In this document: piece after piece, positions 33,467 through 44,137 of the stretch
Layout: every line of letters starts with the position of its first letter
How positions within the stretch are numbered: the stretch's first letter is position 1
Assembly: GCA_022494885.1 (NCBI GenBank)
Contig: JAGVSM010002381.1
Location: 1-64,000, forward strand
Direction of reading: 5' to 3'
Origin: Micrasema longulum
Taxonomy: Eukaryota; Arthropoda; Insecta; Trichoptera; Brachycentridae
DNA length: 64,000 nt
Notes under the pieces: generated by a model
Seen by the model: the letters and a program-made list of their open reading frames with translations, nothing else
The model's database searches: none
What the model was told of the DNA's origin: nothing
Translations under genes and position numbers: made by a program

Positions 33467-33834
33467 GCACATCATACATCGTACTGATCCTTGGCGGTGC
33501 CAGCATACACGGAAAAATTGGTCGTTGCCGAACGAGAAAAGCTGCCCGAAGGAGCTCTCTGTAATCTAGATCTAGAAGCACATTATATGCACTTCATTGT
33601 ATTGGGAAAAGAGAAGATTGAATTTTTCTCTGACATGGATTAAATTGATTGGGTATGATCAATTCGCCTAAATGATTACAAGACAAATAAGAGGAATAAA
33701 ACAATGGTATACAATATATTCTTAAACATATTTTTAATTTTGTTTATTCGTATATTTGTTAAAAAAGTAAGAGAATCTTGTAACGAAATACTCCCTCAGA
33801 GACGAGAAAAATGTTAGTGTCCAAAGTAATATTG

Positions 33835-34070
33835 TTCAACATAGAGATAGCCCTTCCAAAGGGCATAACCATTGGCAGGTTGTCCTGTATATTGGAATGT
33901 GAAACAGTATATCCTGACGCTGTCTAAGGTAATTGTCCGGAACATAAAAGCTAATGCTCCGCATAATTTCAGGGTTGTCAATAATACCACGCAACAATCG
34001 AAAGAAGTGCGTCGTTAAATACATATTCCTTCTGGCCTGGAGGAACTCAGTGGGATAAGGCCATGTATAA
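33835..34070 (-). pseudogene. LINE C-terminal fragment, relative of 20971-21827
   Basis: The reverse strand reads MYLTTHFFRLLRGIIDNPEI, then SFYVPDNYLRQRQDILFHIP, differing in only a few residues from the 21.2-kb copy. It starts with PTEFLQARRN and then meets repeat R1 sequence at 34070, as the other copy does. Confidence 0.6.
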
Positions 34071-34145
34071 TATAAGGTTTCGAGCTAACCCATGCCAATC
34101 CATCTTCATCCCCTGCTGTATTAATGGCGCAGTGATCTGCGAATA
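34070..34145. repeat. Repeat R1 right-part fragment
   Basis: TTTCGAGCTAACCCATGCCA, then ATCCATCTTCATCCCCTGCT, matches 3305-3375. Confidence 0.42.
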
Positions 34146-34912
34146 GCCAGAAAATTTATACTTTAGGATTTTAAGCTGTGTGACAAATTGACTAATATAC
34201 ATTCTGGCATAAAAACAAAAGTGGCTCTAAAAAGATTTGATAAATAGCAAATTTTAACTTCTGGTGACATGGTTGGGAACATGAAAAGATATCAATTAAA
34301 ACAGAGATGGGACATCACTTACAGCATTAAGCATTTTCAAAATGCATATAAGGTCCACCCTAGTTCCACGTTTCTCTATTTCTTGCTCTATTTCAAAATA
34401 GGATTAATTACTGCTTTGCAATCCGAGCAACCATGCCACTTTTCTTAGAAAACGTGTTGGACAGACTCGATAAGGCTCGATATACGCCTTTTTGTAAAAT
34501 AATCAATAAGTTTAATGACGTTTTTAAAATACATTCATTGATTCAAATTATAAATGCATAAGTAAATAATTGAAACAACTGCATCTAAAAAAACCCCAGT
34601 AATTATGATAGGAAATACCTCTAGAAACGAAAAGAAAAGGCTTAAAACGATTAATCATTTTTTCAAGAATTCTCTTGGTAAATACGATAATGTTGATTGA
34701 ATAATAATTGTCAATTAGATATTATAATACCTTAATTGTTTTATTTTTCATGCATTTAGTATTTGCATCTTAGCAAATACATGTTTGTCATAGGACGCTA
34801 TATTATCAATTCACAATGGTGTGAATTGATAATTGACGACCGTTATGGATGGGAGCGTAGTATGGAATTGTAAAAACCAGGATAAAAGTACGTTGAACGC
34901 TGTCAACGTGTA
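34146..34912. other. No gene seen
   Basis: AT-rich. TTATCAATTCACAATGGTGTGAATTGATAA at 34803-34832 is a perfect 13-base-arm palindrome, a small hairpin; otherwise empty. Confidence 0.4.
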
Positions 34913-35181
34913 CGGCCTCGTAGTTTAACGGTCAGTGCATTTACCTACCATGCAAGATATCTCGGGTTTGATTCCTGACATAATTAAAATGAAATATTTA
35001 TTTTATAGGGTGTTCTCACAATACAATATTTTATAGTCCCTTGGCCGGTACCTGAAGAGTAAGACTGATAATCTTTCCTTTTTGCAAAAAAAAATAATTA
35101 GCAAGATACTCTTCGATTGGTGTACCAATGCGATGCCCTATGCTCCATTAGGTGCGGAAAGGGAATGATGATGATGATGAA
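34913..35181 (+). mobile_element. SINE-A copy with a GAT-repeat tail
   Basis: The head is CGGCCTCGTAGTTTAACGGT, the B-box-like segment is CGGGTTTGATTCC, the body carries GGCCGGTACCTGAAGAGTAA, and the end is GGTGTACCAATGCGATGCCC. It ends GGAATGATGATGATGATGA. The GGAATGATGATGATGA tail also ends the LINE fragment at 41930-42065. Confidence 0.7.
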
Positions 35182-35189
35182 CGATCTCT

Positions 35190-35515
35190 CAAGCGAACGT
35201 GTGATAAAACTATTTACGATGCTAAGAATGGATTATCGACAAAATTAGGAATGCTGCGATGGTCAGGACAGTAAAAGTACGGCTAAAAGGATTTACGATG
35301 CAGAAATCGAAAAAGACCCAAAAAGACATGGCATGACCAAATCCAACAATTACTTAAAGATAGACATGTTAAAAGTCAGAACAATCAGTGTGCGCGCATT
35401 AGAAGTACGAATGAAGGAAAGCGTGGTCTTTATAGAAAAAAAGAGTAATGAGAGGATTGATCCTTTCTGCCCGCCCTTACGGGAAAACGGTGTGACGGTT
35501 TGTTTGTATCAATTT
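35190..35515 (+). pseudogene. RTE-like LINE tail, old copy
   Basis: It aligns with the last third of the 12.1-kb RTE (AAAAAGACATGGCATGACCA; CATGTTAAAAGTCAGAACAA; CTGCCCGCCCTTACGGGAAA) with several frameshifts. The 3' end is a degenerate GTTTGTTTG, not TTAG. It belongs to an older subfamily shared with 38586 and 37615. Confidence 0.62.
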
Positions 35516-36118
35516 ATTTGAGTATAATAAAAATTGTTTTTATGAAATATGGTAGCTGACAATACTTTATTAATTACATCCCTTCCTAGAACTTCGTAAA
35601 AATCAAATCGGTAATTTGAGAAAGTCCATTAAGTCAGGGTTTTGACTAATTTAAAACGCCCTTCATTCCGTTAAGAAACCAATATTTTATCAATAATAAT
35701 GTTGAAATACGCTATTAGCTACCTACTTTTTTTTATTTAAATTAGATATAAATATTTCATTCAAAACTTTATACCAAAAAGTTTTCCTGTGATTTCTGAA
35801 AAGTTTAGACTGATTGACTAATGGCGTTTCTTCAATGACCAATTCAATTATGTAGTTTGATTGTATTCTTTAGGTTTTAAAGGATAATATCGAGGCTTTA
35901 ATGGCAGAATGCATAAGTCAACAGTCTTAATATTTCAAACACTTTTTTATATAGCTGCGAGATGTTGATTTCAAATTTTATGTAGTTAGTACTTTGCCTA
36001 GAATGAATGAAGATTTATCTTTCAAAGCATAAAAAAAGTGGGAGAAAAAATAAAAAAGGCTTAAACTGTTTTAGATATTAAAAATAAAATGTAAATAATA
36101 TATGTGTGTATAGATACT

Positions 36119-36120
<2 letters not shown>
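35516..36120. other. No gene seen
   Basis: AT-rich, with no recognisable feature. Confidence 0.45.

Positions 36121-36123
<3 letters not shown>

Positions 36124-36184
<61 letters not shown>
36124..36184. repeat. (TA)n microsatellite
   Basis: About 30 uninterrupted TA units. Confidence 0.9.
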
Positions 36185-36189
<5 letters not shown>

Positions 36190-36344
36190 ATAAAAATAAA
36201 TGTAAAACGAAATCCCTCTCTAAACACGAGTTTTCATTCTAATAGAGAGGAAGAAACGTTGTTATTAATTATGTATGTACCAACCATTTTGATATGTTAT
36301 ACATATTTAGTAAAAAAAAAACAATAAATAAAAAAAAGACTCAA

Positions 36345-36545
36345 TGCATTCTTTGGACAGAAGAGCAGAAGGAATGCAGATTTTCAAATATAGGCAGAAT
36401 GGTGAATGTTACTCAGTGTGTAAGGTGGCCACTTAAACCAGCCAATGACAGGTTATAAGCCCTGTGGATGCCTAGACTTCCATATTCCCTCCAGTAAAAT
36501 GTTATTCATGTCTGTTGTAATATGTTCATATTAACAGCAAACAAA
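36345..36545. mobile_element. MITE-1 right-arm copy
   Basis: AAATATAGGCAGAATGGTGA, TGTAAGGTGGCCACTTAAAC, CAGCCAATGACAGGTTATAA, GATGCCTAGACTTCCATATT and ATGTCTGTTGTAATATGTTC, in family order. One of the best-preserved arms. Confidence 0.62.
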
Positions 36546-36769
36546 TTTGGACAAACTCAAAACATTTATTATGCACTCTGTCAGTAAAGCCTCGACATAT
36601 CATTGATAATTCTCAGGGTTAATTTCGTTTTGTTTGGAGGTTTTTGGCATTAAAACACCACGCTTGCCAGACGTGTTGGTGAGTTTGGATTCAGCCGCCC
36701 TTAAAATAGGAAGCAGACGCAGTTTGTAGCCGCCCAATCTGGGTCAGACGCTACCGCCTGTTTGGTTCA

Positions 36770-37190
36770 CGGGAGACATTTTATTTCCCTCCTACCCTGC
36801 ATATCTGCCGAGTGTAAAAAAAGTAGCCAGAAATTAAAATGCACGCAACGATCCATGGAAAGACAGATGCTCGGTGTATATCTAGGGAACAGAGTAAGAA
36901 ATGATGAACCGGAGTTGTGGATATCATGGATCGTGCAGCGGAATTGAAATGGCAGTGGGCAGGACACTTGGCGAGACAAAATGATGGCAGGTGGACACTC
37001 AGAATAATAAAGTGGAGACCATGGGCAAACAAAAAAAGTGTTGGCCACAGAAAAATTGGGTAGACGACATTGCCTCTATTTCCGGTAAAACGTGGATGAA
37101 GAAAGCGGGGATAGGAAGGAATAGAGACGTTTGGGAGAGGCCTTTATCCAGCAGTGGAGAGAATAAGGCTGAAGAAGAAGAAGAAGAATT
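36770..37190 (+). pseudogene. LINE C-terminal fragment (KWQWAGHLAR type)
   Basis: Pieces in shifting frames read SQKLKCTQRSMERQMLGVYL, GNRVRNDE, RAAELKWQWAGHLARQNDGR and VWERPLSSSGENKAEEEEEE. The order (R-x-MLG-x-x, then KW-x-WAGH-x-AR, then the W-x-x-A-x-x-R-x-x-W block) is known from the C-terminus of a common RTE-related LINE protein. The 3' end is a (GAA)n tail at 37172-37187. A second scrap of this family is at 58975 on the other strand. Confidence 0.66.
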
Positions 37191-37254
37191 CTCAGAACCA
37201 GGTGACTCTAATAGAGGTTTCTACTATCGTGGTCGATGATTGAAAATGGGAAAC

Positions 37255-37325
37255 AAGTTTCGGCAGAACGGAGTTCGAATCGTGAACCTCTGATCTGCTA
37301 GTCTGCGACTACAACCCGGCGAATT
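37255..37325 (-). repeat. tRNA-like SINE head, reverse
   Basis: ACGGAGTTCGAATCGTGAAC (reversed T-loop) and CTGCGACTACAACCCGGCGA resemble 32960-33040. Confidence 0.38.
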
Positions 37326-37614
37326 AACATAAAGTTCGGATAATAATGTCTATTTTTTCGTGTTTGCAACATCGCAGATCAGCATGTGCGTGGTATTTTA
37401 ATCACTTGTAATTTGAATACCAAATCTCGAGTGCCTCGTGGAATGTTTGTCAAAGGTGAAGTTCATAGGTCTCAACTATAACTCTATCTATAATCTATAC
37501 ACGGTCTCTATGGAACTCGTATATGCACGTAAGCGTACACGAGTTATAGTATAGTACTGACAGCAAGTATTTTATAATGACTTAATGTAAAATAACAAAG
37601 ACTAAAAAAACAAA
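37326..37614. other. No gene seen
   Basis: Nothing recognisable. ACTCGTATATGCACGTAAGCGTACACGAGT at 37518-37547 is an imperfect palindrome. Confidence 0.38.
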
Positions 37615-38585
37615 GTATCACGCCGTTTTCCCGTAAGGTTAGGCAGAGAGGATAGAACGCCACGTCACTCTATCTTTGCATACATATCTCGCTTCCTCAA
37701 AATTTATAAATTTGTTGGATTTGGTTATGCCATGTTGTTCTCGGTCTTCCTCTATTTCTGCATCCATCAACATTCGCATTGTAAATACTCTTGACCGTTC
37801 TTTTGCTATACATTCGCTCTACATGTCCAAACCGGAGCTCCTTTCTTGATTTTGTCGATAGTGCTTATCTCAGCCGTACATAATGTACGGATCTCTACAT
37901 TTGTGCATCTATCGTACATAGTTTTACCACACATTCGCCCGAGAGGTCGCATTTTAACAGCATTTAGCCTAATTTCATCCCTGTTTTTCCAAGTCCATAC
38001 TTTGCTCTCATACATCAGGGTCGGGACCAGGACTCCATTGAGAACTGCTAATTTTGCCTCTTGCGACAAACATTTATTTGCAGAGGTTGATTTAAATGCA
38101 CCGTTCACTTTCGTTCACGTTCTGTTTTCGGCACTCACTCTCCTTTCAATACATATATATATATTTATTTTTTTATTAAGGAAAAACAACAGTTGTTATA
38201 TAAGAATACAAAATATAAAAAATAATACATACATCCAGTTAAAGTTTTTCACAAATATAATGAGAGAACATGTTACACAGTAAAGAGTTTTTCTTTCTCA
38301 GTCATTCCATACCATTTAAACATACTTTCCCGATACACAAATATCACTACTTGTTTTAGTATAACCCCATTCAAAAGGATTTCACATTTAGTCATACTTT
38401 CATTTCTTTCAGAAACCATCACATTTGATTTATCGACATTCATCAGCAAATCGTTTCCCTTGTATACATCGTAAACATTTGTTACCAAGAATTAAATAAT
38501 ACCAAAGTTCCTCTTTGTTGTTAGAGCATGGCATCATCAGCATACAAAAGACGATTGACAAATAAATCACCCATTTTCGCTGTCA
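37615..38585 (-). pseudogene. RTE-like LINE, older copy, interrupted
   Basis: The reverse strand carries the RTE order from LLYADDAM (about 38545) through NDLLMNVDKSNVMVSERN, MNGAFKSTSANKCLSQEAKL and RLNAVKMRPLGRMCGKTMYD to TTTTCCCGTAAGG near 37630. It is interrupted at about 38148-38285 by 135 bp of AT-rich DNA that includes a (TA) run. Many frameshifts make it much older than the 12- and 14-kb copies. Confidence 0.7.
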
Positions 38586-38850
38586 AATAAACAAAACATG
38601 AATACGATAATGGCTAAAAGAATAGATGCAGAAAACGAGGACGACCGAGAAAGCCCTGGTACGATCAAATTCGACAAAAACTTGAAGATGGACATGTCAA
38701 AAGTTGGAATAATCGGAGCGCGTGCACGAGAAGTATGAATGTAGAAAAGGCGAAATCTGTATGCAAAGACAAAGTGATATTTATTGCGTTCTATCCTTTC
38801 TGCCTGCCCCTACGGGCAAACAGACAAGACGGTTAGTTTGTTTGATAAAT
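38586..38850 (+). pseudogene. RTE-like LINE tail, older copy, forward
   Basis: ATGGCTAAAAGAATAGATGC, GAGGACGACCGAGAAAGCCC, GATGGACATGTCAAAAGTTG and CTGCCTGCCCCTACGGGCAA match the RTE C-terminus. It sits head to head with the reverse copy at 37615-38585, with no gap, so the pair forms an RTE inversion. Confidence 0.62.
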
Positions 38851-38995
38851 ACAGGATATTTGGTTATATTCGAATATAGTTCTGAGTGAGAAATTAGCTT
38901 CTGAAACCGAAGCCGGTGGATACACTGGATACTAATATATTTCAATCGAAAAATATTTGGACATAATCAAAATATTATTAATAAAACTGATTTGT

Positions 38996-40000
38996 CCAGG
39001 GCCTCGATTATGATGGAAATATAAGGACGTCATACTTTCACCATGACAGAATAGTTAAAGATAAATTCGCTAGAGCTATTACAATGATACATTGAAGTTT
39101 TGGGTAGAAAAATCGAAATGAAACAAGGGGAAGCGTACGTCACGATACACAACATACCTACGCAATAAAATGACAAAGCTTCACTATGACATTATAGTTT
39201 AAAATAAAATTATCTCTACCGATTACGAAGATACACTACCGATTCCTCCACCATCAAGTTGTGATGTAAGTACATCGGTTTGTACCGACGCCGACGGGTC
39301 TAGAACCTCTCGATACGTTTATTTACGCATTAAAAGTGTCAAAAATTTTGTTCCACTAGCAATTTTTCCTTTAATTATCATTTATTTCAATTTTTAATCT
39401 TTCTGAGGGTGGCACATTTTTTTCAAGTCTATGATACATATAAGAGAGAAATAAGTAAATTATGAAGTCAAATAAGATTCCGAAATAACTTTTAATTTTG
39501 AAAACGAGTGACTAGATGCAGTGGTTAGACTGGCTAGATGCTGCTTATTTAACATAAAAGAGCATCTAGTCGTTAAGTGTTACCACTGAAAAAAAAAAAA
39601 GTGTTATATTTTTTCCATCGGTTTTACTATCTTTCTGAGTAAACGTATCGAGAGCCAGCCTTGATCTACCGTCTTGGTAATTGTCAAAAGTCATATAAAA
39701 ATCATGTTCAAGCGAGCATTTTTTGCTTGAATTGGGATTTATTAGAGTTCATAATTGCTTTAAAGTGGGCACTTTTTATCACAGATGTCTATTTAAAATA
39801 AAAATGAGAACCATTTAAAAAGTCAATGAAGTAACCAACGCGGACTTAATCTTTAGGGTCATTTATTGGTTGATTTTGATCATATGATCTCGAGATGACA
39901 AGTAAGTAGAACATACTGAGGAAGATACAGATAGTACAGAAGTTAGGTATATTGTCTCGATATGTACAGATAAAAATATCTTTCATAATTGAGGCCCAGG
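38996..40000. mobile_element. 1-kb nonautonomous TIR element with central hairpin
   Basis: The left end CCAGGGCCTCGATTATGATG (38996-39015) is inverted at the right end TCATAATTGAGGCCCAGG (39983-40000). Further inside, CTCTCGATACGTTTATTTACG (matched in part) is inverted near 39635 as TAAACGTATCGAGAG. The centre holds a hairpin, CTAGATGCT...AGCATCTAG, at about 39529-39563. No coding capacity. A half copy is at 17045-17634. Target-site duplication not seen. Confidence 0.6.
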
Positions 40001-40072
40001 TAAAATTAAATACATTTTTATTTATTTATGTTCAAAGAATAACTTTTTTCAAACGTTTTAATTAATGTTAGT

Positions 40073-40241
40073 AAATATTGCTATATAACCACTTATCATC
40101 TCTTCGTCAGGACACTCACTACACTAACAGATAAATTAAAAAATACACTTTCGTCGTGAGTGTCCTGATGAAGAGACTGGTACGTCTCGAATCCGGTAGA
40201 CGTAAAAAGTCGGTAAGTGGTTGTATACTAATATTTACTTA
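40073..40241. mobile_element. Short inverted-repeat element with hammerhead-like motif
   Basis: AGTAAATATTGCTATATAAC followed by CACTTATC and CGTCAGGACACTCAC is repeated in inverse on the right (GTGAGTGTCCTGATGAAGAG to AAGTGGTTGTATACTAATAT). The right arm carries an extra segment with CGAATCCGGTAGACG. It resembles the Penelope-like ends at 19.2, 19.9 and 32.5 kb. Confidence 0.5.
40165..40192 (+). ncRNA. Hammerhead-like core motif 3
   Basis: CTGATGA (40165-40171), one A, a perfect GAGAC/GTCTC stem (40173-40177 with 40184-40188), then GAATC. A possible stem III CCG...CGG and a UA follow. It is the best of the three motifs by stem quality, but it has the extra base and GAAT in place of GAAA. 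Confidence 0.3.
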
Positions 40242-40264
40242 CATTAACTAACTTAATTTTTTAT

Positions 40265-40465
40265 GATAATTTATAGAGTGGTGTTTTCTTAAAAATTACC
40301 TCAAGAGCGCAGTACCATAACCATCCCAACACGACTGATAGCTACAGAGCGGATATGCGGTTAGGATTCTAGTTCAGAATTTCCAATAAGCTTAAATTTT
40401 AATAATTATTATGTAAGAGCTAGATTAGAACACGTCTTGCAGCTTCATAGGGCGCAGACCATTGA
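40265..40465. repeat. Dispersed repeat shared with 49450-49575
   Basis: AAAAATTACCTCAAGAGCGC, then AGCTACAGAGCGGATATGCG and GTTAGGATTCTAGTTC match the other copy. CACGTCTTGCAGCTTCATAG at 40432 suggests a second, diverged unit. Confidence 0.42.
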
Positions 40466-41024
40466 AAATTTTACTTTAATTTATAAATAATCGTTTACAA
40501 ATGAATACATATGATATAATAATTGATAAACATATTTTAATGTGTATCATAAAAAAAGCCGTAAAATATTTGACGTTTGAAAGATGTAAATAAAAACACA
40601 AAGGCTTTGAGATGCTATACGATGATTTTTAAAGTTCATCTTTACGTTCTGTAGAATAAATCTCGGTATGTGAATCCATTATTTTTTGTGGTCAATAAAT
40701 TCGAAACCGCAAGCCGCATGAGTTCCTAAAGCACGCATTATTCTAAAAAGTACTTATCTCAAAACACGAACCATTTGAATCGTATTTTCTATACGCATTC
40801 AACAATGAGTAAATGTGCCCCGGAGCGCTTTTGTGTTTCTGCCCTTGCAATTATTATTTCAAGTAAAATATTTCCCTTTGAAATTGCAGCCATTCGTGCG
40901 AATGCATTTCTAAAGCTCGTAAATATTGAATTGGCAAATTAGTGTCAGAAATAAGTTTCTTTTCAAAGCAGAAAAATACCAAAACTCCCAGAATAATAAG
41001 GCGCTACCGCAGTAGAGCCGCTCA
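40466..41024. other. No gene seen
   Basis: AT-rich, with no recognisable feature. Confidence 0.42.
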
Positions 41025-41190
41025 TACGGACAAAAATCATTCTAGGATTATCAATTACAAAGATAGCTATTTACAGCAAAACGACGTGCCGTAGGGAATC
41101 GGGTTGAGTATCGCAAGCGCAGCGACAAAATCGTCCGTTGCATGTTTTTTGTTACACCAAAAGCACAACCAAAAATTTGATAAAGTTGTA
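41025..41190. repeat. Dispersed repeat shared with 57450-57620
   Basis: ACGGACAAAAATCATTCTAG, GGATTATCAATTACAAAGAT, GCAAGCGCAGCGACAAAATC and CCAAAAGCACAACCAAAAAT align with the other copy. Confidence 0.48.
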
Positions 41191-41343
41191 TCATGGATCA
41201 TGGCACTTGGGAACATTACGCTCTCATTAATGGAGGCGAAATTATCAGTTTATAATGGAGTCTATGTCCAGGCGGATGAATAATACAGTTCTGTGCGTGT
41301 ACATTTACAATATATAACTTATTTGAAAAAAAAAAAATTACAT

Positions 41344-41506
41344 TTTTTTTGCACCACAACAGGCCTAATTACATGGTGAATTACACCACAGAGCACCCAG
41401 GCTTGAGAAAAATCACATTTTCAATTTTTGTGTTCTCACCGGGAATCGAACCCGGAACCTTCCGTGCGTGAGTCAAGCGTCTTGACTACTACACCACGGA
41501 GGCCGC
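41344..41506 (-). mobile_element. SINE-B copy (tRNA-derived), reverse
   Basis: TTTGCACCACAACAGGCCTA, GAGCACCCAGGCTTGAGAAA, GGGAATCGAACCCGGAACCT and TCTTGACTACTACACCACGG follow the layout of the 33.3-kb copy. Only a few substitutions and a short deletion separate them, so the family was active relatively recently. Confidence 0.7.
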
Positions 41507-41514
41507 CATAATAT

Positions 41515-41840
41515 ACATATAAGGGCGGGCATATAGAAATTTCTTCCTACCTACCCAAAACGTTCAGTGTGAGAAAATTACAAGTACATGGACATATAGA
41601 ATCTTAATGATTTTATATAAAATCAAAAACAAAAGTTAACTAAAATAACAAAATGTAAAAATTAGCACTCTACTATGAAAATATGAGAGGGGATGGAAGG
41701 AAAGAATAAGAATAAAGGAACCATTTAAATATTTAGATAATGACATTTCAATCTTGACTTAAATGTAAATAAAGAAGGGGCGTCTCTAACATTAGTGGGT
41801 AGATTATTCCACAATCTAGCAGCTACTACTGTGAAGAAGA
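41515..41840 (-). pseudogene. LINE C-terminus and 3' UTR (RLWNNLP family), reverse
   Basis: The reverse strand reads LAARLWNNLPTNVRDAPSLF, then TFKSRLKCHYLNI, more intact than the 24.1-kb copy. The UTR landmarks AAGGGCGGGCATATAGAAAT and CCTACCTACCCAAAACGTTC match it. Confidence 0.6.
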
Positions 41841-41929
41841 TGCAAGAAAATTAGAGCGATAAAAGGGTATTAAATTAAAAATAATGATGTTTATTTTAAA
41901 AATTGACTAGGTACTACTTTACAAAGCAT

Positions 41930-42065
41930 CAGGTTCTCGGCGTCCTAGACGACTCTTTTGTCAGAACTTCGGGACGAGAACCTGTCTTGGGAGGACGCAA
42001 AGGAGTTGGCAGCCGATAGAGATGCATGGAGGCTTTGGAGCGGACATGGAATGATGATGATGACT
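41930..42065 (+). pseudogene. LINE tail ending in (ATG)n
   Basis: SELRDENLSWEDAKELAADR followed by DAWRLWSGHG is the final block of an RTE-like protein (W-E-x-A-x-x-x-A-x-D-R-x-x-W). It ends GGAATGATGATGATGACT. The same terminal motif closes SINE-A, suggesting that this LINE family moves the SINE. Confidence 0.55.
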
Positions 42066-42269
42066 TCCTTTTTCCCAAACACTGTCATTACCAATAAATT
42101 TATTTGGTGGCGTATTATGTATCCGTCGGTTATTAAGCAATTATCCGCCATCCGACCGGATACCGTATAGTTACCTGATATCTGTTTTATATCTAATCAA
42201 TATTCCTTCAATTCTTACATGTGTTTATTTTCGTAAAATAAAGGGACTGAATACCTACAGGGCAAAGAC

Positions 42270-42500
42270 AGGTCATAAACTAAATGAATGCCTAGACTTC
42301 CATATTACCTTCTTTCACGATTTTCCGCGATCCACAGGTTGAAAAACACTAGTCTGGCACATCTGTGGAATAATTAAGTCAGTTGAATCTCACCCACATT
42401 ATTAAATGTATCAGCTTCACAAAAAAAGAAAAAAATAAATCAACTTAAATCAGCCAACGACAGGTCATAAGCACCGTGTAACAATCATTGAGATATAATA
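42270..42500. mobile_element. MITE-1 fragments
   Basis: ACAGGTCATAAACTAAATGA, then ATGCCTAGACTTCCATATTA; after a gap GTTGAATCTCACCCACATTA; then TCAGCCAACGACAGGTCATA. The blocks are out of the normal spacing, so this is a rearranged copy. Confidence 0.45.
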
Positions 42501-43019
42501 TTATAGAAAGATGTCACTCCATTCAAATCCGAGCTAAAAGTCATCCTTAAAGGAAAGGGAATGACCAGCGGAGGGAACAAGTGTCTTCACGTCATACCAC
42601 GTCAACTTTAGCAAGCAAAACACGTAGTACAGTAAAAAGCGCGGATTGTTTACATCGGTCTTCTGTAAGTTCTATTGAGTATGTCGCTCTTGTTGTCGTT
42701 TCACTATTCGTCCGAATAACTAAGCAGGACAGAGACAAGAGGTAACTCACGAATTGGTAACATATTAAAAAGACGTTTATTGGAATTAAAATAGCTGTTT
42801 TAAACAAGTACTGATTAAGATAAGAGCATCACTTATCGGTAAAAGGTTATCGCTTTTTTAGATCGATTTAATTGCGAAGAGACAAAAGTTCAAAAGTAGC
42901 CGGGGACTGCTCGCTACAGACTAAAGTCAATTATATCAAACATATGCCAGTTGGCCGCAGGTTGAGGGACCATATTTCGAACGCTCATACTTACTCTAGT
43001 TATATACCTCAATGGAAAC
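42501..43019. other. No gene seen
   Basis: Short frames only. Nothing recognisable. Confidence 0.42.
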
Positions 43020-43425
43020 AATATGCAATTCCCTTCTCAACGTGTTTTTCTTGTCTGTTGCACTAAATTGCGGTCAACTTCATGGGGAGTAAAACCTAGC
43101 CTTGTCTACAAACATTTAGTCATACTCAAAATACTGTTAATTAAATTAACTCGTGTAAAAAGAAGTATAAATAATGATTACTATTTTAAGGTATTGCCGA
43201 GTAGGTAAAATAATTCAGCCAGATGAAACTCATTTACATCAATAAAGGTTTCAGCCCGTTTTTTTTTACTTAAGTCAACAGATGGAAGAGTTGATCTTTA
43301 AATATACTATGCCAAATAGTGAATGTTACACAATGTGTAAAATGGACACTTAATTAAGTCAATGACAGGGCGTAAGCCCTGTAAATGATTAGACATCCAT
43401 CAGGAGCGTGCGGTGAAGTTTTCGA
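43020..43425. mobile_element. MITE-1 copy, long form
   Basis: TTCCCTTCTCAACGTGTTTT, CAGCCAGATGAAACTCATTT, ATAAAGGTTTCAGCCCGTTT, AACAGATGGAAGAGTTGATC, GTGAATGTTACACAATGTGT and CCTGTAAATGATTAGACATC, in family order. It contains an arm, the interior and the other arm. Confidence 0.52.
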
Positions 43426-43974
43426 TTAGGGAAGCAGTCATTTGGTACTGTGTACATATATAAGTAAAATTTGTGCCTACTACTAACACAGAAATTCAAA
43501 TTACGTCTAAATTTATTATAAAACCGTCACAATACATATTAAATGAACCTGGATGTGTTTGTAAGGATTGGTTCCAGAGATATTAAATATCTCTATTTGC
43601 GCATGCGTGGATTTGAATTCTGTACTGTCCGCCCTAAAGGAACTAAAGCACTTGCGTAGTTCCATGATCCAGAATCAGACAAAGCGCGATGTATTTTATA
43701 CCAGTTCGCGCATGACTGCGCGGTCGAAAGCTTGTGTGTGGGGTTGTCGCGATTTTTTGGACGTTATTGATGAATGAACATCAAATCCTTCTCAGATGAC
43801 TTCGATTAAAACAACAAACCAATAATAAAGTATTTTTTGTAGTTATTTAAAGGATCAGTAAACTTATAGCTGATTTTATTAAATAAAAAGAAAATAGATA
43901 CTGATTGTTTAGGGGTACAATTTTAAGGGAAGTATTAGTTCTATCCAATATGTGGACGGACCGCGCATGACATC
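43426..43974. other. No gene seen
   Basis: A 69-codon frame (43568-43777) has no recognisable domain. Confidence 0.4.
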
Positions 43975-44090
43975 CATATTCCCTTCTCCAAAAAAATTTT
44001 CCCTCTGTTGCAATAAATTTCAGTCTTAATAACTCCCTGAAGAGTAAAATCTAGCCTTATAAGGTCATAATATTAAAGGTGCATATATTT
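43975..44090. mobile_element. MITE-1 arm fragment
   Basis: ATATTCCCTTCTCCAAAAAA, then CTCTGTTGCAATAAATTTCA and CCTGAAGAGTAAAATCTAGC, match 43020-43110. Confidence 0.42.
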
Positions 44091-44137
44091 TTTCAGAAAC
44101 TGATAAATTAATTTCAAAATAAAAAAAATAGACTTAA

